From NCBI GenBank assembly GCA_037953625.1, contig CM075652.1:55421501-55485500 (forward strand): 64,000 nt of DNA. Direction: 5' to 3'. Below are positions 34,402 to 46,493 of the stretch, piece after piece; position 1 is the stretch's first letter; each line of letters begins with the position of its first letter. The translations under genes and the position numbers were made by a program. This stretch comes from Crotalaria pallida. Its lineage: Eukaryota > Streptophyta > Magnoliopsida > Fabales > Fabaceae. The notes beneath the pieces were generated by a model. The model made no database searches. It saw nothing but the letters and a program-made list of their open reading frames with translations, and was not told the DNA's origin.

Positions 34402-34409
34402 CTATAAAC
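34402..34409 (+). promoter_or_regulatory. Candidate TATA box of the JASON-like gene
   Basis: CTATAAAC lies about 175 bp before the start codon, directly upstream of a CT repeat that would fall in the 5' leader. Position and sequence are suitable, but no transcription start is known. Confidence 0.5.
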
Positions 34410-34419
34410 ACACAACACA

Positions 34420-34420
<1 letters not shown>

Positions 34421-34455
<35 letters not shown>
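34421..34455. repeat. (CT)n repeat in the probable 5' leader of the JASON-like gene
   Basis: About 17 CT units. Such Y-patch or GA/CT tracts are common near plant transcription starts. Confidence 0.9.
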
Positions 34456-34458
<3 letters not shown>

Positions 34459-34581
34459 TTCTCTGTATTTGATGCAATGCAACCTTTCATTTCATCATCA
34501 CCATGAACATCAAGAACCACATTGCCCAAACCTTCTAGGCATCATTAGTGCTGTTTCCAAAAATACCCCTCACCCATCTTC

Positions 34582-36944
34582 ATGGGTTGCTTTCTTGCTT
34601 GCTTTGGTTCCTCCAAACAAAATACAAGAAAACACACCACCCACACCCTCAAGGTCAAATTCTCTCATACCCTTTTTTTGTTTCCTCTCAAAGTTTTCTT
34701 TTTTTTTTTGGGTGTAAAAAAAATGTTATTTTTTAATTTTTATGGCCTTTTTTCTTGCTTGTGTTTTTTTCTCAGCTGCTAAGTTTTTTCAATTTTTTGT
34801 AACCTGTTGCAGAGAAATGGTAGCAGAAAGCCACAGCAGCAACCTATAGTGTCTTTGGTTCAGGATCACTCCAAATCCGCTCTAACCCCTTCATCACAAC
34901 AACTCCAGTAAGCAAATCATTCTTTCATTAGTCATTACCTTCTATTTTTGTACTACGAAACTATTCCTATTGTTTTAGTCCTTGAAATTCTAAGTAACTT
35001 CAATTTGGTCCCTAATTTTAGGAAATTGACATTTTTAGTCTCTGAAATTGTAATATACAAACTATGTTGGAGTGACATAAAACCAAATAATCAATTATTG
35101 ACAATAGGGGATTAGGGATTAATATAATGTATACTTACAGTTTCAGAGACTAATTGTTACACTTACAGTTTCATAAGGGTAGAAGGAAGCTCAATTTTTA
35201 TTTTTTTAAAAAATATTTATACATTATACACAATTTCTTTTTTAATTTTTTAATGATTGTAGGGATAAAACAGAGGAGCAACTAAGCTCAAGTACAAGGC
35301 CTTCATCACAACTCCAGTAAGCAGAACTATCTTAATTCATAATTTTGAACTATATTACCTTTAGTACTAGAATTTTTATATGAGAAATGCTAGCAACAAC
35401 TATTTTTAACTACCTATTATTGTACTACCCCCGTCCAAAAAAGATAGACAATTTTTGAGCTAAATCCTTTGTATTTTTTTACCATCTTTTTGGGACGGAG
35501 CCACGGAGGGGGTACTTGCAATTGGGATTTCAATATGAGACTGCTAAGTTATATAAGTTCATTCTTTCTCTAATATGAGTTTGACATGAAGTGATAAGGT
35601 GTTACTTAAAATGCATCAAAATATCAATCCAAAGGTGTAAGCTCGCTCTAGAGGAGCCTTTTCCGTCTATATAAATTTCGGTTGCATAAACTAGCGCTTC
35701 TTTTCTTTTTGTATAGACAACTTTTTTCACTTTGATTGTTTTTAATGATGTAGGGATAAGAGTGAGGGGCAACCACTAAGTGTGAGTACCAGGAAGAAAG
35801 TTACTTTTGATTCCAATGTCAAAACCTATGAGCCTGTTCTTCAAGATGAAGAACCTGAAGAGAAGAACATTGATGAAGGAAAGGTGGAAGCTTTGCCAAC
35901 AAATCCAACCCAATCAAAGTCCTCTTCTTCCTCTGAAGATAGTTCTGTGACTTCAACCGGGTCTTACCCTCCAAACCACAGGTATCAGAATTGCCGTGAC
36001 AGTGATGATGAAGTTGAAGATGATGAATTGGATTACGGTGCTAGTGATCTCAGTGATGACGATGATTATGATGAAGGTGACAATGAGGACTTTGAAGAAG
36101 AAGAAGAAGATGGAATGGTATACTCAAGCCCCATCCAAACTTGTGATAATATCGATGATGCGAACTCAATTGGATTGAATTTGAATCCCAAAGCTAGAGA
36201 TAGAAGTGTTTATGTTCATCCTGTGCTGAATCCAGTTGAAAACCTCAGCCAGTGGAAAGTAGTTAAGGCTAAAAAAAGAACAGCACCTTTGAGGTCTCAG
36301 AAAGAGAATTACCTTTCTTCAACAGCAGAAGTACCAAGTAACAAGGAAGTGGCTTTCAGCTTCAATTCAGACACTGAGACATCGAGGAAGTCGCACCAGG
36401 AGATCTCAGTTGATGCTAGCCTCTCGAATTGGTTGGTTTCGCCACAAACATCAGTTAACAAAGGTGGCTCAGTGGCTTCTTATGCAGGTACCCCTGACAG
36501 AATCACCTCACGAGGTTCAGGTTCTGTGACCAGCCATGAAGATAGGCCTATTTTAGGCGCATTGACTGTTGAAGAGATAAGGCAATTTTCAGCTACTTCG
36601 TCACCAAGGAAGTCGCCTAGCCAGAGTCCAGATGAGATGCCAATAATCGGCACTGTTGGGACCTACTGGAATTTTACGGACTCTGCTGAGGATGCTAGCT
36701 CAGTCTCTTCCTTTAAAGGAATTCCCAACACCACAAGCAAGTATAGAGAGGTAAAGTTTTATTGAGATTTAAAGAAAAATTCCGCATTATTATGTGAGGG
36801 AAAATCTTGATTTTGATTGAACTGGTTTTGCAGGATAAGACTGTGAGTTGGCACTCAACCCCTTTTGAGAAAAGGCTAGAGAAAGCTCTGAGTGGAGGTG
36901 CTGCTGCTGAAGCTGCTTCTATTTATGTTCCTCATGTATTTTAA
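34582..36944 (+). CDS. JASON-like protein
   Basis: Arabidopsis JASON organises the cytoplasm and spindles in male meiosis II; relatives have unclear roles. Five exons join in frame: 34582-34653, 34813-34907, 35263-35316, 35754-36750 and 36834-36944, giving 442 residues with GT-AG introns. The N-terminus MGCFLACFGSSK could be myristoylated or palmitoylated. KKVTFDSNVKTYEP follows, then Ser-rich and strongly acidic stretches (residues 130-190). The family C-terminus is clear: RPILGALTVEEIRQFSAT, SPDEMPIIGTVGTYW, then TTSKYRE-DKTVSWHSTPFEKRLEKAL. Exons 2-4 share repeated boundaries (PSSQQLQDK, PSSQLQDK), suggesting exon duplication. Which family member this is cannot be decided by eye. Confidence 0.88.
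35428..35512. mobile_element. Short Stowaway-like MITE in JASON-like intron 3
   Basis: The ends cccccgtccaaaaaagat and its inverse (atctttttgggacgg...ggaggggg) are bordered by TA on both sides. Length is 85 bp. Confidence 0.65.
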
Positions 36945-38035
36945 GAACAGCTTGGAATGGTGTGTTTTAGGGGTGTGTTTATAATGTTGGGATTTGATTT
37001 TTTAATTCTTTCATGCAGATGATGATATGATAGGGTGTGATATTTACTTTTTTGTTGTAATTTGTAATTGGAATTCGATCATATATTTTATCTATATGCC
37101 GTGTCTTGTAAATGGAATCCTCCAGAGTTGATGTGGTATATCGTCTAATTTTATTCCGATTTACAAATTTTACTCAGAAATTTATGCTAATTAAGAGTTG
37201 AATTTGATATGGTGTGGACTGTAGATTGCATCATGCTGGCTGATTTGAGTGGCATATTTCTCAGGGTTAGGAAGAGATATCTTGATATCCCAAAGGAGAT
37301 TTCACTCTGCGATTGATGGATGTCAGCAATATGCTTGCAGTAATTGAGCTAAGAAATTATCTAGCACTGCCAAAAATCGTACTGAGTAGCCAACATTGGT
37401 AGTAAGATTTAGTTGAATTTTGAGATGTATATAATTTGGTCATTAGGATTCAATGATCATAACTGGGAGAGGGCTAATCAATAACATGGATTTAGTAACA
37501 GAATGGTGACGATGTTTTAGGAGTAATTGAGGGAAAAAAAAAAGTTCGTGGAGGCTATTTGCAGAAAGCATAAAGTTTAGGGGGTGGTTATATACACTTT
37601 TCACTTAATCTGGAGATGTGCTTAATTCTATGGTCAATGATAACAAAGAATTAAATCATATCAAACAGTCTTTAGTTCTTAACCTGAACCCATCCATCAA
37701 TGACACTCGAAATATTATTATTATTTGATGCTCTTTTCTTTCTTTTGGTTCAATAGTAATTAATAAGGTAATCAGATCGAAATTTGTGTTCCACAACTTA
37801 TCATCAATGTATTCATAATTAAATGCTGCTGCTAAAGGTTAAAAAAAGGGACGGTAAGAGAGAAGGGCATCAAATATTACAACCTGTGCATATATGCACA
37901 GTTGCACAGGTAATACAACTAGTGTTCTTTCTATATATGGAATGTTCACATTCTCATAAAGGTAAATTCTCCAACAGAAGAACCAGGATAAGATTAAATG
38001 GGAGAAATGCTACTCCTCACTTATCTCCACCACCT
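36945..38035. other. Region between the JASON-like and CESA4-like genes
   Basis: The two genes converge here, so it should hold both 3' UTRs. No other gene is recognised; the open frame at 37823-38116 overlaps the CESA end on the opposite strand and looks like chance. Confidence 0.7.
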
Positions 38036-41000
38036 TTAGCATTCTACTCCACATTGTTTGAGTACTGGACCTGTTTGCTTGGACAAGAAAACATCAATCC
38101 GCACCCAAATCATTGAGAAAACAAATGCTAAAAGTATTGACCAGAGGACTACTATGGCAGGGGTTCTGTTTTGCCTTCCTATTAGACCTTTGAGGAAAGG
38201 ATATAAGTGCACAATGACCCATAATGAAAAGAATAGCTTCCCAAAAAAAGGTCCCCACGAGTCATAGCCATTGTTTATGGCATCAGAGATTCCAGCCACA
38301 ATTCCCACCATATTCAAGATTATAAGACTTGTTGGTGGGATGAGAACAGTAGTCCACTTGAACAGATAGAGTTGTCCCAATGCAGTGTCATCTGCTGATT
38401 TTTCTCTTACTGTGAAATTAGTGTTTAGTCCAGCAACTTTAAGGAGACCTTGAAACACAGCAAAAAGGTGCGCAGAAACACCTCCAATGACCCAGAATTG
38501 TTCATTGCGCCACCAGTCCTCGAGACTAACTCCACTCCACCGAATCTCAAGTATGCAAGTTAAAATCATGCAGATAAATAGAGCCATTAACCAAATGCTT
38601 GCAAGGGTTGTCAGCTGCACAGAAGAGAACTTTGGTTAGAAGGCATGATTCTGATGGCAATATAGTAACTGTTTTCCTTTTTCTTTTCTTATTTTAAAAT
38701 TTATTGTGAATCTGAGCCAAAAGAAAATGAATTATCCTAGCCCAGTAATCTGAAGAAATTATCAGTGATTTATATGAAAGATAAGCCTAAAAACTTTGAA
38801 ATGAAATTTTAAAATCACTGATAACTTCCCTGATTGCTCTCACATTTCGAAGTCTTTAGGCTTATCTTTCATATAGCTCCTTTTACATTCTAAATGGGAG
38901 AATAGGAGGTTGATGGAATGAGTACTAATTAAGTAAATATCGCATATTGTTCCTGAGGCTGCGAAAGTCATGCTGTATTCTAGCTAGTAAAATGTACTGA
39001 ATTTATAATCCTGCACTTACAGTGGGGATGATGAACTTTCCGGTCAGAAGACAGATAGCTGGAATTGTACAGTACACTAGAAGAGGGATGGAAGTGAATG
39101 GATAAACAATGGCATTAGTATAAGCCAGCCTCTGGAGCCATTTCAGTTTTCCACTATAGCCATACCACAATGGGCAATAGCCACTGAAGAAAATCTCAGT
39201 AGAACCAAGAGCCCATTTCAAAACTTGGTGTAACCGGTCTGACAGATTTATAGGAGCAGATCCCTTAAACGGTGCTCTTTTTGGCATGCAGTACACTGAT
39301 TTCCATCCTCTGCAATGCATGTTAAATCCAGTTAAGATGTCTTCTGTGACTGATCCATAAAGCCATCCAATCTGCAGAGAATTTTTTTTTTGTCGAGATG
39401 ACTTGATTGGTTAAAAATCATGAAATTCTATGCAATTGCTTTCACATAGGAAATAAATAAATGTCCATTAAAAAAATAAATGCATTGTTGATGTGTTTAG
39501 AGAAGTCTTTCCATCAATAAATGTTGAGTGTGTTTCCATTTTAAGGATTTATATGTACACAATGCAAAGAGTTCAGTGAAGCATTAAGTGTATTGTTACC
39601 TCTTTGCCCCATTCAGTTTTCTCTTCATAGCCACAGCTTATAACATGAATGGCTTCTTTGATTAGTAATCTGGCATTGGTGCCTTTTGGAAGTCCACCAT
39701 CTTCCATCAAAGTGGAAGCAACGAAAACTGGTGACTGTCCAAATCGTTTCTCAAAATTTTTCTTGGACGTGAAGGATGGTTCCCCTTGCTCATCAAAGTC
39801 TTCAAGCTCTTCATCCATCACTTCGAGATCAAAAGCGGAATGAGAGTCACCAGAACAACAACAGCAGCATGAAGGCCAGGAGTGAGTGCTCATCTTTGGC
39901 TTTTTCTCGGATGGTGGCTTATAGCCATATAATGCCGGCCTGTTGAACACACATCCAGTACCAACATACACTGGACCTTGAATCCCATCAAGGCCTTTCA
40001 TGTTGATCTGTGAATAAAGCAACGTTCAAAGCAGAAGATAAAGATCACTTAAAGTAATTGCAATTTGTAATAAAAGTTTAGAATAAGGTCCCATACATCA
40101 AAAAATACTGTGTTGTGATTAGCATATCTATCGTTGCAATCGATGCCATCAAATCTTCGTGGGAATTGAACATAGCAAACCTTCTTTCCATGTTGAGGGT
40201 CCATTAAAAAGCACATAGCCTCCCTTATAGCCTTGCTATAATTGATGTATTGGTCACAATCCAGATTCAACACAAAAGGGGCATTGCTAAGCACAGCAGA
40301 AACTCGAGCCTTTTAAGGAAATACAGCATTGCAAAAGTTATTTATAAATGGTTTCTCCAATATCCTTGTCTTGAATTGAATTAAACAATATAACTTGAAG
40401 TTTAAGCTACATACCAGAGCATTCATGGCACCAGCTTTCCTATGGTGTTGATAGCTGGGACGCTTTTCCCTTGAAATGTACACAAGCCGTGGCAGTTCCT
40501 TCCCTTCCTTGTCCAGAGCACCAGCACTTCCCAGACACATCTGCAAAGGAAAGTTCATATATTTTTATCAGTTCTTTGTTTGTTGATTCTATCAGGAGTT
40601 TTGAAGAAAGATTAAACAAACCATGTGTGTAGCATTGTTGAATCAATAATATGTGGCCAAAAAGAGTATAGAGTGTGCAGACCAGCCAGTAATAGTGTAA
40701 AGATGTGAAGTAATGTATGTGTAGAATTGTTTACCATCTTCTCTTTTTATGTTCCTTAATGACAAAAAGAAATAACTGAAGAATGCCAGTGCCAAACCTG
40801 AATCATTCCTGGATGATCATCAGTGTTGTTCCCAGGCCATGGAGTACCATCTTGCATGACCCAGCCCTCTTCAGGTTTTTTCTGAGCCTTTGCAACCAAT
40901 ACATTAATTCTCACCTTGAATTCTTCATACTCTCTCTGAAAAGTACAAAGGATTCCAAAAGAAAAAAAAAATCAGCTCAAGTCATACACATGTAATAAAA

Positions 41001-43018
41001 CACCAAAATTTAAATATATATTTCATGTCTTATCTATATGTAGTCCCCACCTTCATGGCCCTGCGGTCCTTTACAAATGTAGGATGCACCTTGTCTTTCA
41101 AGTAATCAACTTTCTGAGAGAAATAAGGCTCAGGCGCCCTTGGCTCAATGCTATACTTGTTACAAAAAGGAACCCATATCCTTGCAAACTGAGCTGTTTC
41201 TGACAAAGTATCAAAGAGAAGCATAGATGCACTGTCATCTGAGACATAGCAGCTAACCTTCTCAGCAGGGTAATCAACAGACAAGACTGATAGAACCGTG
41301 TTTGCTGTGGTAATTGGTGGCTCCTTCAAAGGGTCTGCAGTGGTTACAAAGACATCGATAGGGGCAAGAAGATCCTCCTTGAACCTTATGGACAAGCGTT
41401 CGAGGTATGTTTCACGAGTGATGGGGAACCACTTCGGGAGTTGGTCAAGTATCCAAGACAATGCAAGCCATATTTCACAGATTACTGAGATTAACCATAA
41501 TGCAAATGCATCATGAACTGGTGTTGAGATGCGGTATTGGAAGAAGAAAATAAGTATAGTGAGACGCAAGACTATGACTATGCGGTATGGGTTGATTAGG
41601 CTTGAAGGTATTGAGACTTTGCGCCATAATGGTTGCCTTGCTTCAGCCAAACTGCAAGGTGCCAGAAGGAAAAATTTTAGTGACAAGTTCAAGTAACGAC
41701 ACATACTTACATACATGCAACCTCACATTAGCATAGTTTTCACCATTTTATTATAATAGAGCTCACTTCATATTCTTGACACTTACATTCTAATTCTTTC
41801 GCATTTGGCATATGTGAGATAATATGTTTCTTGCTTATTTATGAGAAATCATTTTTCTTAAGTGAAAGTTAAAAGCAGGTTTTTATATACATGAGTTATT
41901 GAGATATTCATTTCATTAATGATTTAATGGACCATTTGAGAAAAGGTGATTTACAGGTAGCCATCTTCTCCTTGATCTTTGATCACAAGGTCTATCTTTT
42001 CTTCCCTTTCTTTCAATTTCTCTGCATTGCTGAAGAATCCTTTCTCCCCTTCAAAATCCTCACTAGCAACTACACATTAGAAGAACAACTCAGAAAAGTG
42101 TATATACAATAAACAGAAGATCTCAAAGGCCAAAGCCCCACAAGGCAAAATGAGCATTATGGTGGAATGATCATAATTAGCAACTGAGCTTTAGAAAATA
42201 ATTTATTCCAAAATTTAATTAACAGAAGAAGATGCTTAATTACCACTTCCAGCCAAAGAGAAAACATGATGATTGTCATTGTGTTGCCGCTGATGTTGAT
42301 TGTAGCCTATATTTTCCTGAAAAAGACAACCAGCCTCAGTCTCCTTTTCAGTACTTATATATTCAATTTAGAGTGTCTGGCATAGATTGAAGTTTTAACT
42401 TTTATGGAACAAATTTTCTTTAGAAAAAAAATTTTGTTTGACAAAATGTTTGGCTAACTTGATTAAATGCGAAAAACAGTTTTTATTAGATAATAAGAGG
42501 TTTCCATATAAGGTAGAAAGCTTCAAGCTACTTAAAAAATAACTATTACATTATTTTGGAATCAATCACATTCTTTTCCATTGTGTTACAAACAACTTCA
42601 CACCTTTTCTATAACTCTTGAAATAATTTATTTTTGGTAATTAATCCAAACAAACTCAAATAAAATGGACATTTCAAAATGAAATTAATTGCAATGTCAT
42701 AACAACAAGAGATTAATGGGGGTGTCTAAAGTTTTTTATACTATCAGTTCATCATTCATCATTCATTTGTATTACTTTTATCTAAAAATCAACGACTATA
42801 AACACATGAATGATGGATGATACACTGGTGGTGTAAAAAAACTTTACACTGTGAGTGCATCATCTATTTTCTCTAAATAAAAGCATCATTTCATGTAACA
42901 GAACAATTGTACTTGAACCAGCATAGTAAGGTTATTAGCTCAGTACCTCTTCTGAATCAGAATGAGAGAAATGGAATCCATTTCGGGAGTGAGAAGCAGT
43001 GGTTAAGGCTGCAGCCAT
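38036..43018 (-). CDS. CESA4-like cellulose synthase lacking the RING zinc finger
   Basis: CESA4 makes cellulose in secondary walls with CESA7 and CESA8 at the plasma membrane. Ten exons (minus): 43018-42947, 42316-42244, 42069-41955, 41651-41051, 40935-40798, 40540-40415, 40309-40097, 40007-39600, 39371-39021 and 38614-38036. All introns are GT-AG and all phases fit, giving 891 residues (usual about 1050). CESA4 affinity shows in LLAEARQPLWRKV, ASMLLFDTLSET and the end SKQTGPVLKQCGVEC. Between exons 1 and 2 the whole Cys-rich RING finger is absent. The class-specific region is reduced to WPSCCCCCSGDSHS plus an acidic stretch, without the Lys-rich part. Motifs: SDDS at 224-227 (usually SDDG), DCD 392-394, TED 591-593, QVLKW 631-635 (usually QVLRW), and FTVREK 766-771 (usually FTVTSK). 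It may be a diverged paralogue or an early pseudogene with its frame still open. Confidence 0.9.
38771..38875. repeat. Hairpin in CESA4-like intron 9
   Basis: Arms 38771-38803 and 38843-38875 pair at 31 of 33 positions (tatatgaaagataagcctaa...). The loop is 39 bases. Its size is like a small MITE or a microRNA-type precursor. Confidence 0.85.
42709..42873. mobile_element. MULE-type MITE, family M, copy 1 (CESA4-like intron 1)
   Basis: The ends gagattaatggg and gagaaaatagat are inverted, with 'taaagttttttatact' and 'taaagtttttttacac' inside. Length is 165 bp. The flanks are only roughly similar, so the target duplication has decayed. It matches the copy at 47719-47888. Confidence 0.75.
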
Positions 43019-43972
43019 TGTGTTTTGAGGCCACAGCAACTTACAAGCACCAAGAGAAGGTTGTGTTGTGTAGAGAGGAGGAGAAGGAAGGTGTTATTAT
43101 AAGAAATGGTGGGCAGAGTGAGTGTGATAAGAAAAAGAAAGGATAAACAAGTACTTGGAATTAATGTAATCAGAGTAAGCATCAATCAAATCATTCACAG
43201 GGAGAGAGAGAGTTGGGAAGTCATGGATTTGAGTTGGGAAGTACTTCATTTGCTGCATGATCGATTGCTTGCTATGCCATGCAACCACTGCATATCAATG
43301 TAACTATGCAACAAGTGATATTATAGAGGCACAGCTACTACTACTTAGTGTGAACAAGATTTTACATGTTCTTGATCAATAAAATTAAATATATACTTCC
43401 TATTAAGTGGTGAAACATAATAACAATAACAATATTTATTTAGAGGGGATATTTATGCGCTCTTTTTTATTTTTATTTTTTATATTTTTGGCAATCCATT
43501 TTACTCGTACTTTATCTTTATAATCATTTTACTCATTCCATTTTTTATTATAAGTCATATTTTGAAAAAATTTCTTGATCCTAGTTATAATTCTCTTTAC
43601 ATTTTTTATACATTATTTATTTTTTTTATCTTATTTATGAAGACTTTGACTATCTATGATTTTTTTAATCAGTGAGCGTGAATTTTTCTAAAAAACTTGA
43701 GAGAGTATAATGGTAATTTTGTAATATATTCTCTAAAACAAAACTAACTACTTTTATTAATATGTGTGATTTGGTTAAATATACATTATAATAAGAACCT
43801 AAACCAAAATGAGTATTATGTTTCCTTCAATTTCATCCTCCTCCAAACTCCCAAAGCATAGCATCAATTCCAAAATACTTAAGAATTTCTCTTAGTTTTA
43901 AATACATCAACACAAATTATAATAATACAAAAGCAAGGTATATATGGGCAATGTGGATATTTTGCATAAATT
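43019..43972. other. Upstream region of the CESA4-like gene
   Basis: This is the presumed promoter on the minus strand. A TATA-like 'ctataata' (minus) lies near 43318-43325, about 300 bp from the ATG. No other gene is visible. Confidence 0.5.
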
Positions 43973-44260
43973 CAGAACATCAAGTTTAATGTAATAGAAC
44001 AGTTACATCACTATAATTATCATAATTAACTACCATAGTCTTGCTATTATTAGTGATGTGATTGGTTTAGTACATGCTATTCCGGATTTATGCAATAATC
44101 TCTGCACGGGCAATACCAGAACATCAAGTTTAATGTAATAGAACAATTACATCATTATAATCATCATAATTAACTACCATAATCTCTACTATTATTAATG
44201 ATGTGATTGGTTTAGTGCATACTATTCCGGATTTATGCAATAATTTCTGCACGGGCAATA
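43973..44260. repeat. Two-copy tandem duplication, 144-bp unit
   Basis: The unit starts cagaacatcaagtttaatg and recurs from 44117 with about ten differences. It ends ctgcacgggcaatac. No coding content. Confidence 0.92.
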
Positions 44261-44261
44261 C

Positions 44262-45119
44262 CAAATCTATTGCCTTGTCTGTGGAACAACAGAATTATTT
44301 GAAAACGAAACACAAGCTGAATATCTTAGTTGATGATGAAATAGAAAGCTAATGAACTTGACATATTAATATTGTTATTTTCTAAGCTGGTATTGGCTTA
44401 TTTCTTGATGGAAGCATTACTCTCCGCTGTCTTATGCAAGAAAGGTGATGCATATGACATATTCATAGATTATTTCCTAATATGGTATTTGTCTTATTTC
44501 TGGATTGAAACATTACTCTCCTCTGTCTTATGAAAGAGATGTGTAATGCAAAGGATAAGCATGCTTTTGATAACAATTCTCTGTATTTGCACCTGTTGTA
44601 TGAAATGGCTGGCTTATAAATCTCAATTTTAAGTTGGCACATTATAATTTTGCCGTCATTTTATTCCTAACTTCTTTTCTATGTTTTGTTAAGAGAGCGA
44701 AGCGAAGGAAGGTGAGGCGAACATATCTATTTTACATAATTTTCTCATAACTATTGTAATTTTTATACTGTTGTTGCCAATGAAATTTGAATCCATAATC
44801 TCAAGTTACTTTATTTATTTTTGGATTATTTATGGAGTCGTACAAGTCATATAGTAATAAATTACCTACAAGGATTACTTAGTTCTATTAATTATCACCT
44901 TATCGAAGTTAAACTAATGAAATTGGATTAAAAATGTTTGTTTGGATTTTTGAAAGAAAAGCAAAAATGGTTGAGTTGTGTAATGGATAAAAGAGCTAAG
45001 GACATGGTTTCATTGACATCAATAATAATTTACATCGATTATGAATATCATTCTTATTATGTTAACAACGATTTTAGAGGCAATAAGAACCGATTTCTCA
45101 AGCACTCACTTTGTATTGT
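44262..45119. other. AT-rich intergenic region
   Basis: I see nothing recognisable here; the open frame at 44938-45144 has no known domain. Confidence 0.5.
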
Positions 45120-45965
45120 TAGTTTAGACACCTTAATCCCTTAAACAAGTCCTAAACTAACAATCGTTTGGTTAAGAACACTGAAGTCACAAAAGTTATA
45201 TAATTTCTCAAAAGTATTCATACTAGTTGTGAAATTACAATGTTTGATTATAGGGCTAATTCAATACCTAATTTCTCAATTGAGGAATTGAATCCCAAGT
45301 CACAAATTAGCTACTCCTATACATATCCATGAAAAACATAATCGAACAATTAACATAAACAAGAACTCATTCATAATTTATATTGTAAATCACATCCCTA
45401 ATAAAGGATCTAACCTGACATATCAATAGAAAAATAGAAGAAAAAGACTAGAGAAGCAAACTCCATGAATACAACGATTGATTCCTCCCTTCTTGGAATT
45501 CCTTCCCTTTGGGGTTCGGATCACTCCTTGATGAATTCTCCTCTCTTCTCTAAGCCTCCTTATGTTTCTAAGTGTCTAGAATATGTTTTCAGGTATTTGC
45601 CACGAGTTATATATAGAAGGAAGGCCAAAAGACAGTAAAAATTTGCAAAACAAACATGTTGTCTCTAATGCTAGCGCCTGGGCACCCAATCATACTGTTT
45701 TTTGGCCAATTGCGCTTGAGCGTGAGTCTCTGTACGCCTGGCCTCCCCAAATAGTCCAAAACTTCATATTTTCACATCTTTTGTGCATTTTCATGACTCC
45801 TTTAATCTTTTAATACTTCCAACTCAATCATACTTCAATCAAAGTCTCAAAACACCTGAAATCATGCCAAAACATCCATTATGAGATGAAGTTTTATTTA
45901 GCACAATAAGAAAATTTATTAAAAATAAATCAATTAAAACACGACCAGGCCCTAGGGCCCTAGGG
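45120..45965 (-). mobile_element. Probable Ty3-gypsy LTR remnant
   Basis: On the minus strand it carries motifs shared with 53345-54640, such as the GC-rich 'gcctgggcgc'-type block in AT-rich DNA, 'catggatatgtataggagtagctaa' and 'cagtgttcttaa'. These are typical of legume Athila-like LTR and leader sequences. The limits are uncertain and no coding remains. Confidence 0.45.
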
Positions 45966-46066
45966 CGAAAATTATAAGAAAATTGCATCAGTTACAATAG
46001 TTAATTAAAAATACCACAAATAAAAAATTATAAGAAAATTGCATCAGTTACAGTAGTTAATTAATT
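45966..46066. repeat. Tandem duplication, about 57-bp unit
   Basis: 'aaaattataagaaaattgca' followed by tcagttacaatagttaatt occurs twice, the second time with one change in cagtagttaatt. Confidence 0.85.
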
Positions 46067-46354
46067 AGCTAATCTGAATGCAAGCAAATACGAAGAACCA
46101 ATTTCAGCGACAGTAGTTAGTGCAAGCAAATCAAAACCATCAACAATATTTAATGCAAGCAAATCCTTCAAGTCCAGATAGAGCAGCGAAGATCGAGAGG
46201 CTAGAGAGGGCAGCGAAGATCGAAAAGGGTTTCACAAAGCCAGAGCAGTAGAGAAAGAGAAGGGTTTCTATTTTTGATCTTGCCAAAATGCAATTAACAA
46301 TGCACAAAAATGACACCGTCTTGTTGTGTTTTTATTTTTGGGCCCTTTTTTAAT

Positions 46355-46493
46355 GACTCGCGAGTTTACCCGAGTCTACCCGAGTTTACTCAGATCCGAG
46401 TTTTGAACCGAGTTAACTCGATTCCATAGAGTAAACTCGAAAACTCGTACGAGTTTACGAGTTAACTCGCGAGTTTGACAACCATGATTAAAA
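46355..46493. repeat. Cluster of 'actcgcgagtt' palindromic motifs
   Basis: Repeated gagtt/aactc units in both orientations end in 'ttgacaaccatg'. This pattern resembles subterminal repeats of hAT-type elements; the other end was not found. Confidence 0.5.

Noticed and set aside
41652..42243. Apparent frameshift between the CESA4-like N-terminal exon and the core
   Set aside because: An extra exon at 41955-42069 (encoding VASEDFEGEKGFFSNAEK...) restores the phase and matches the CESA4 family, so no frameshift is needed.
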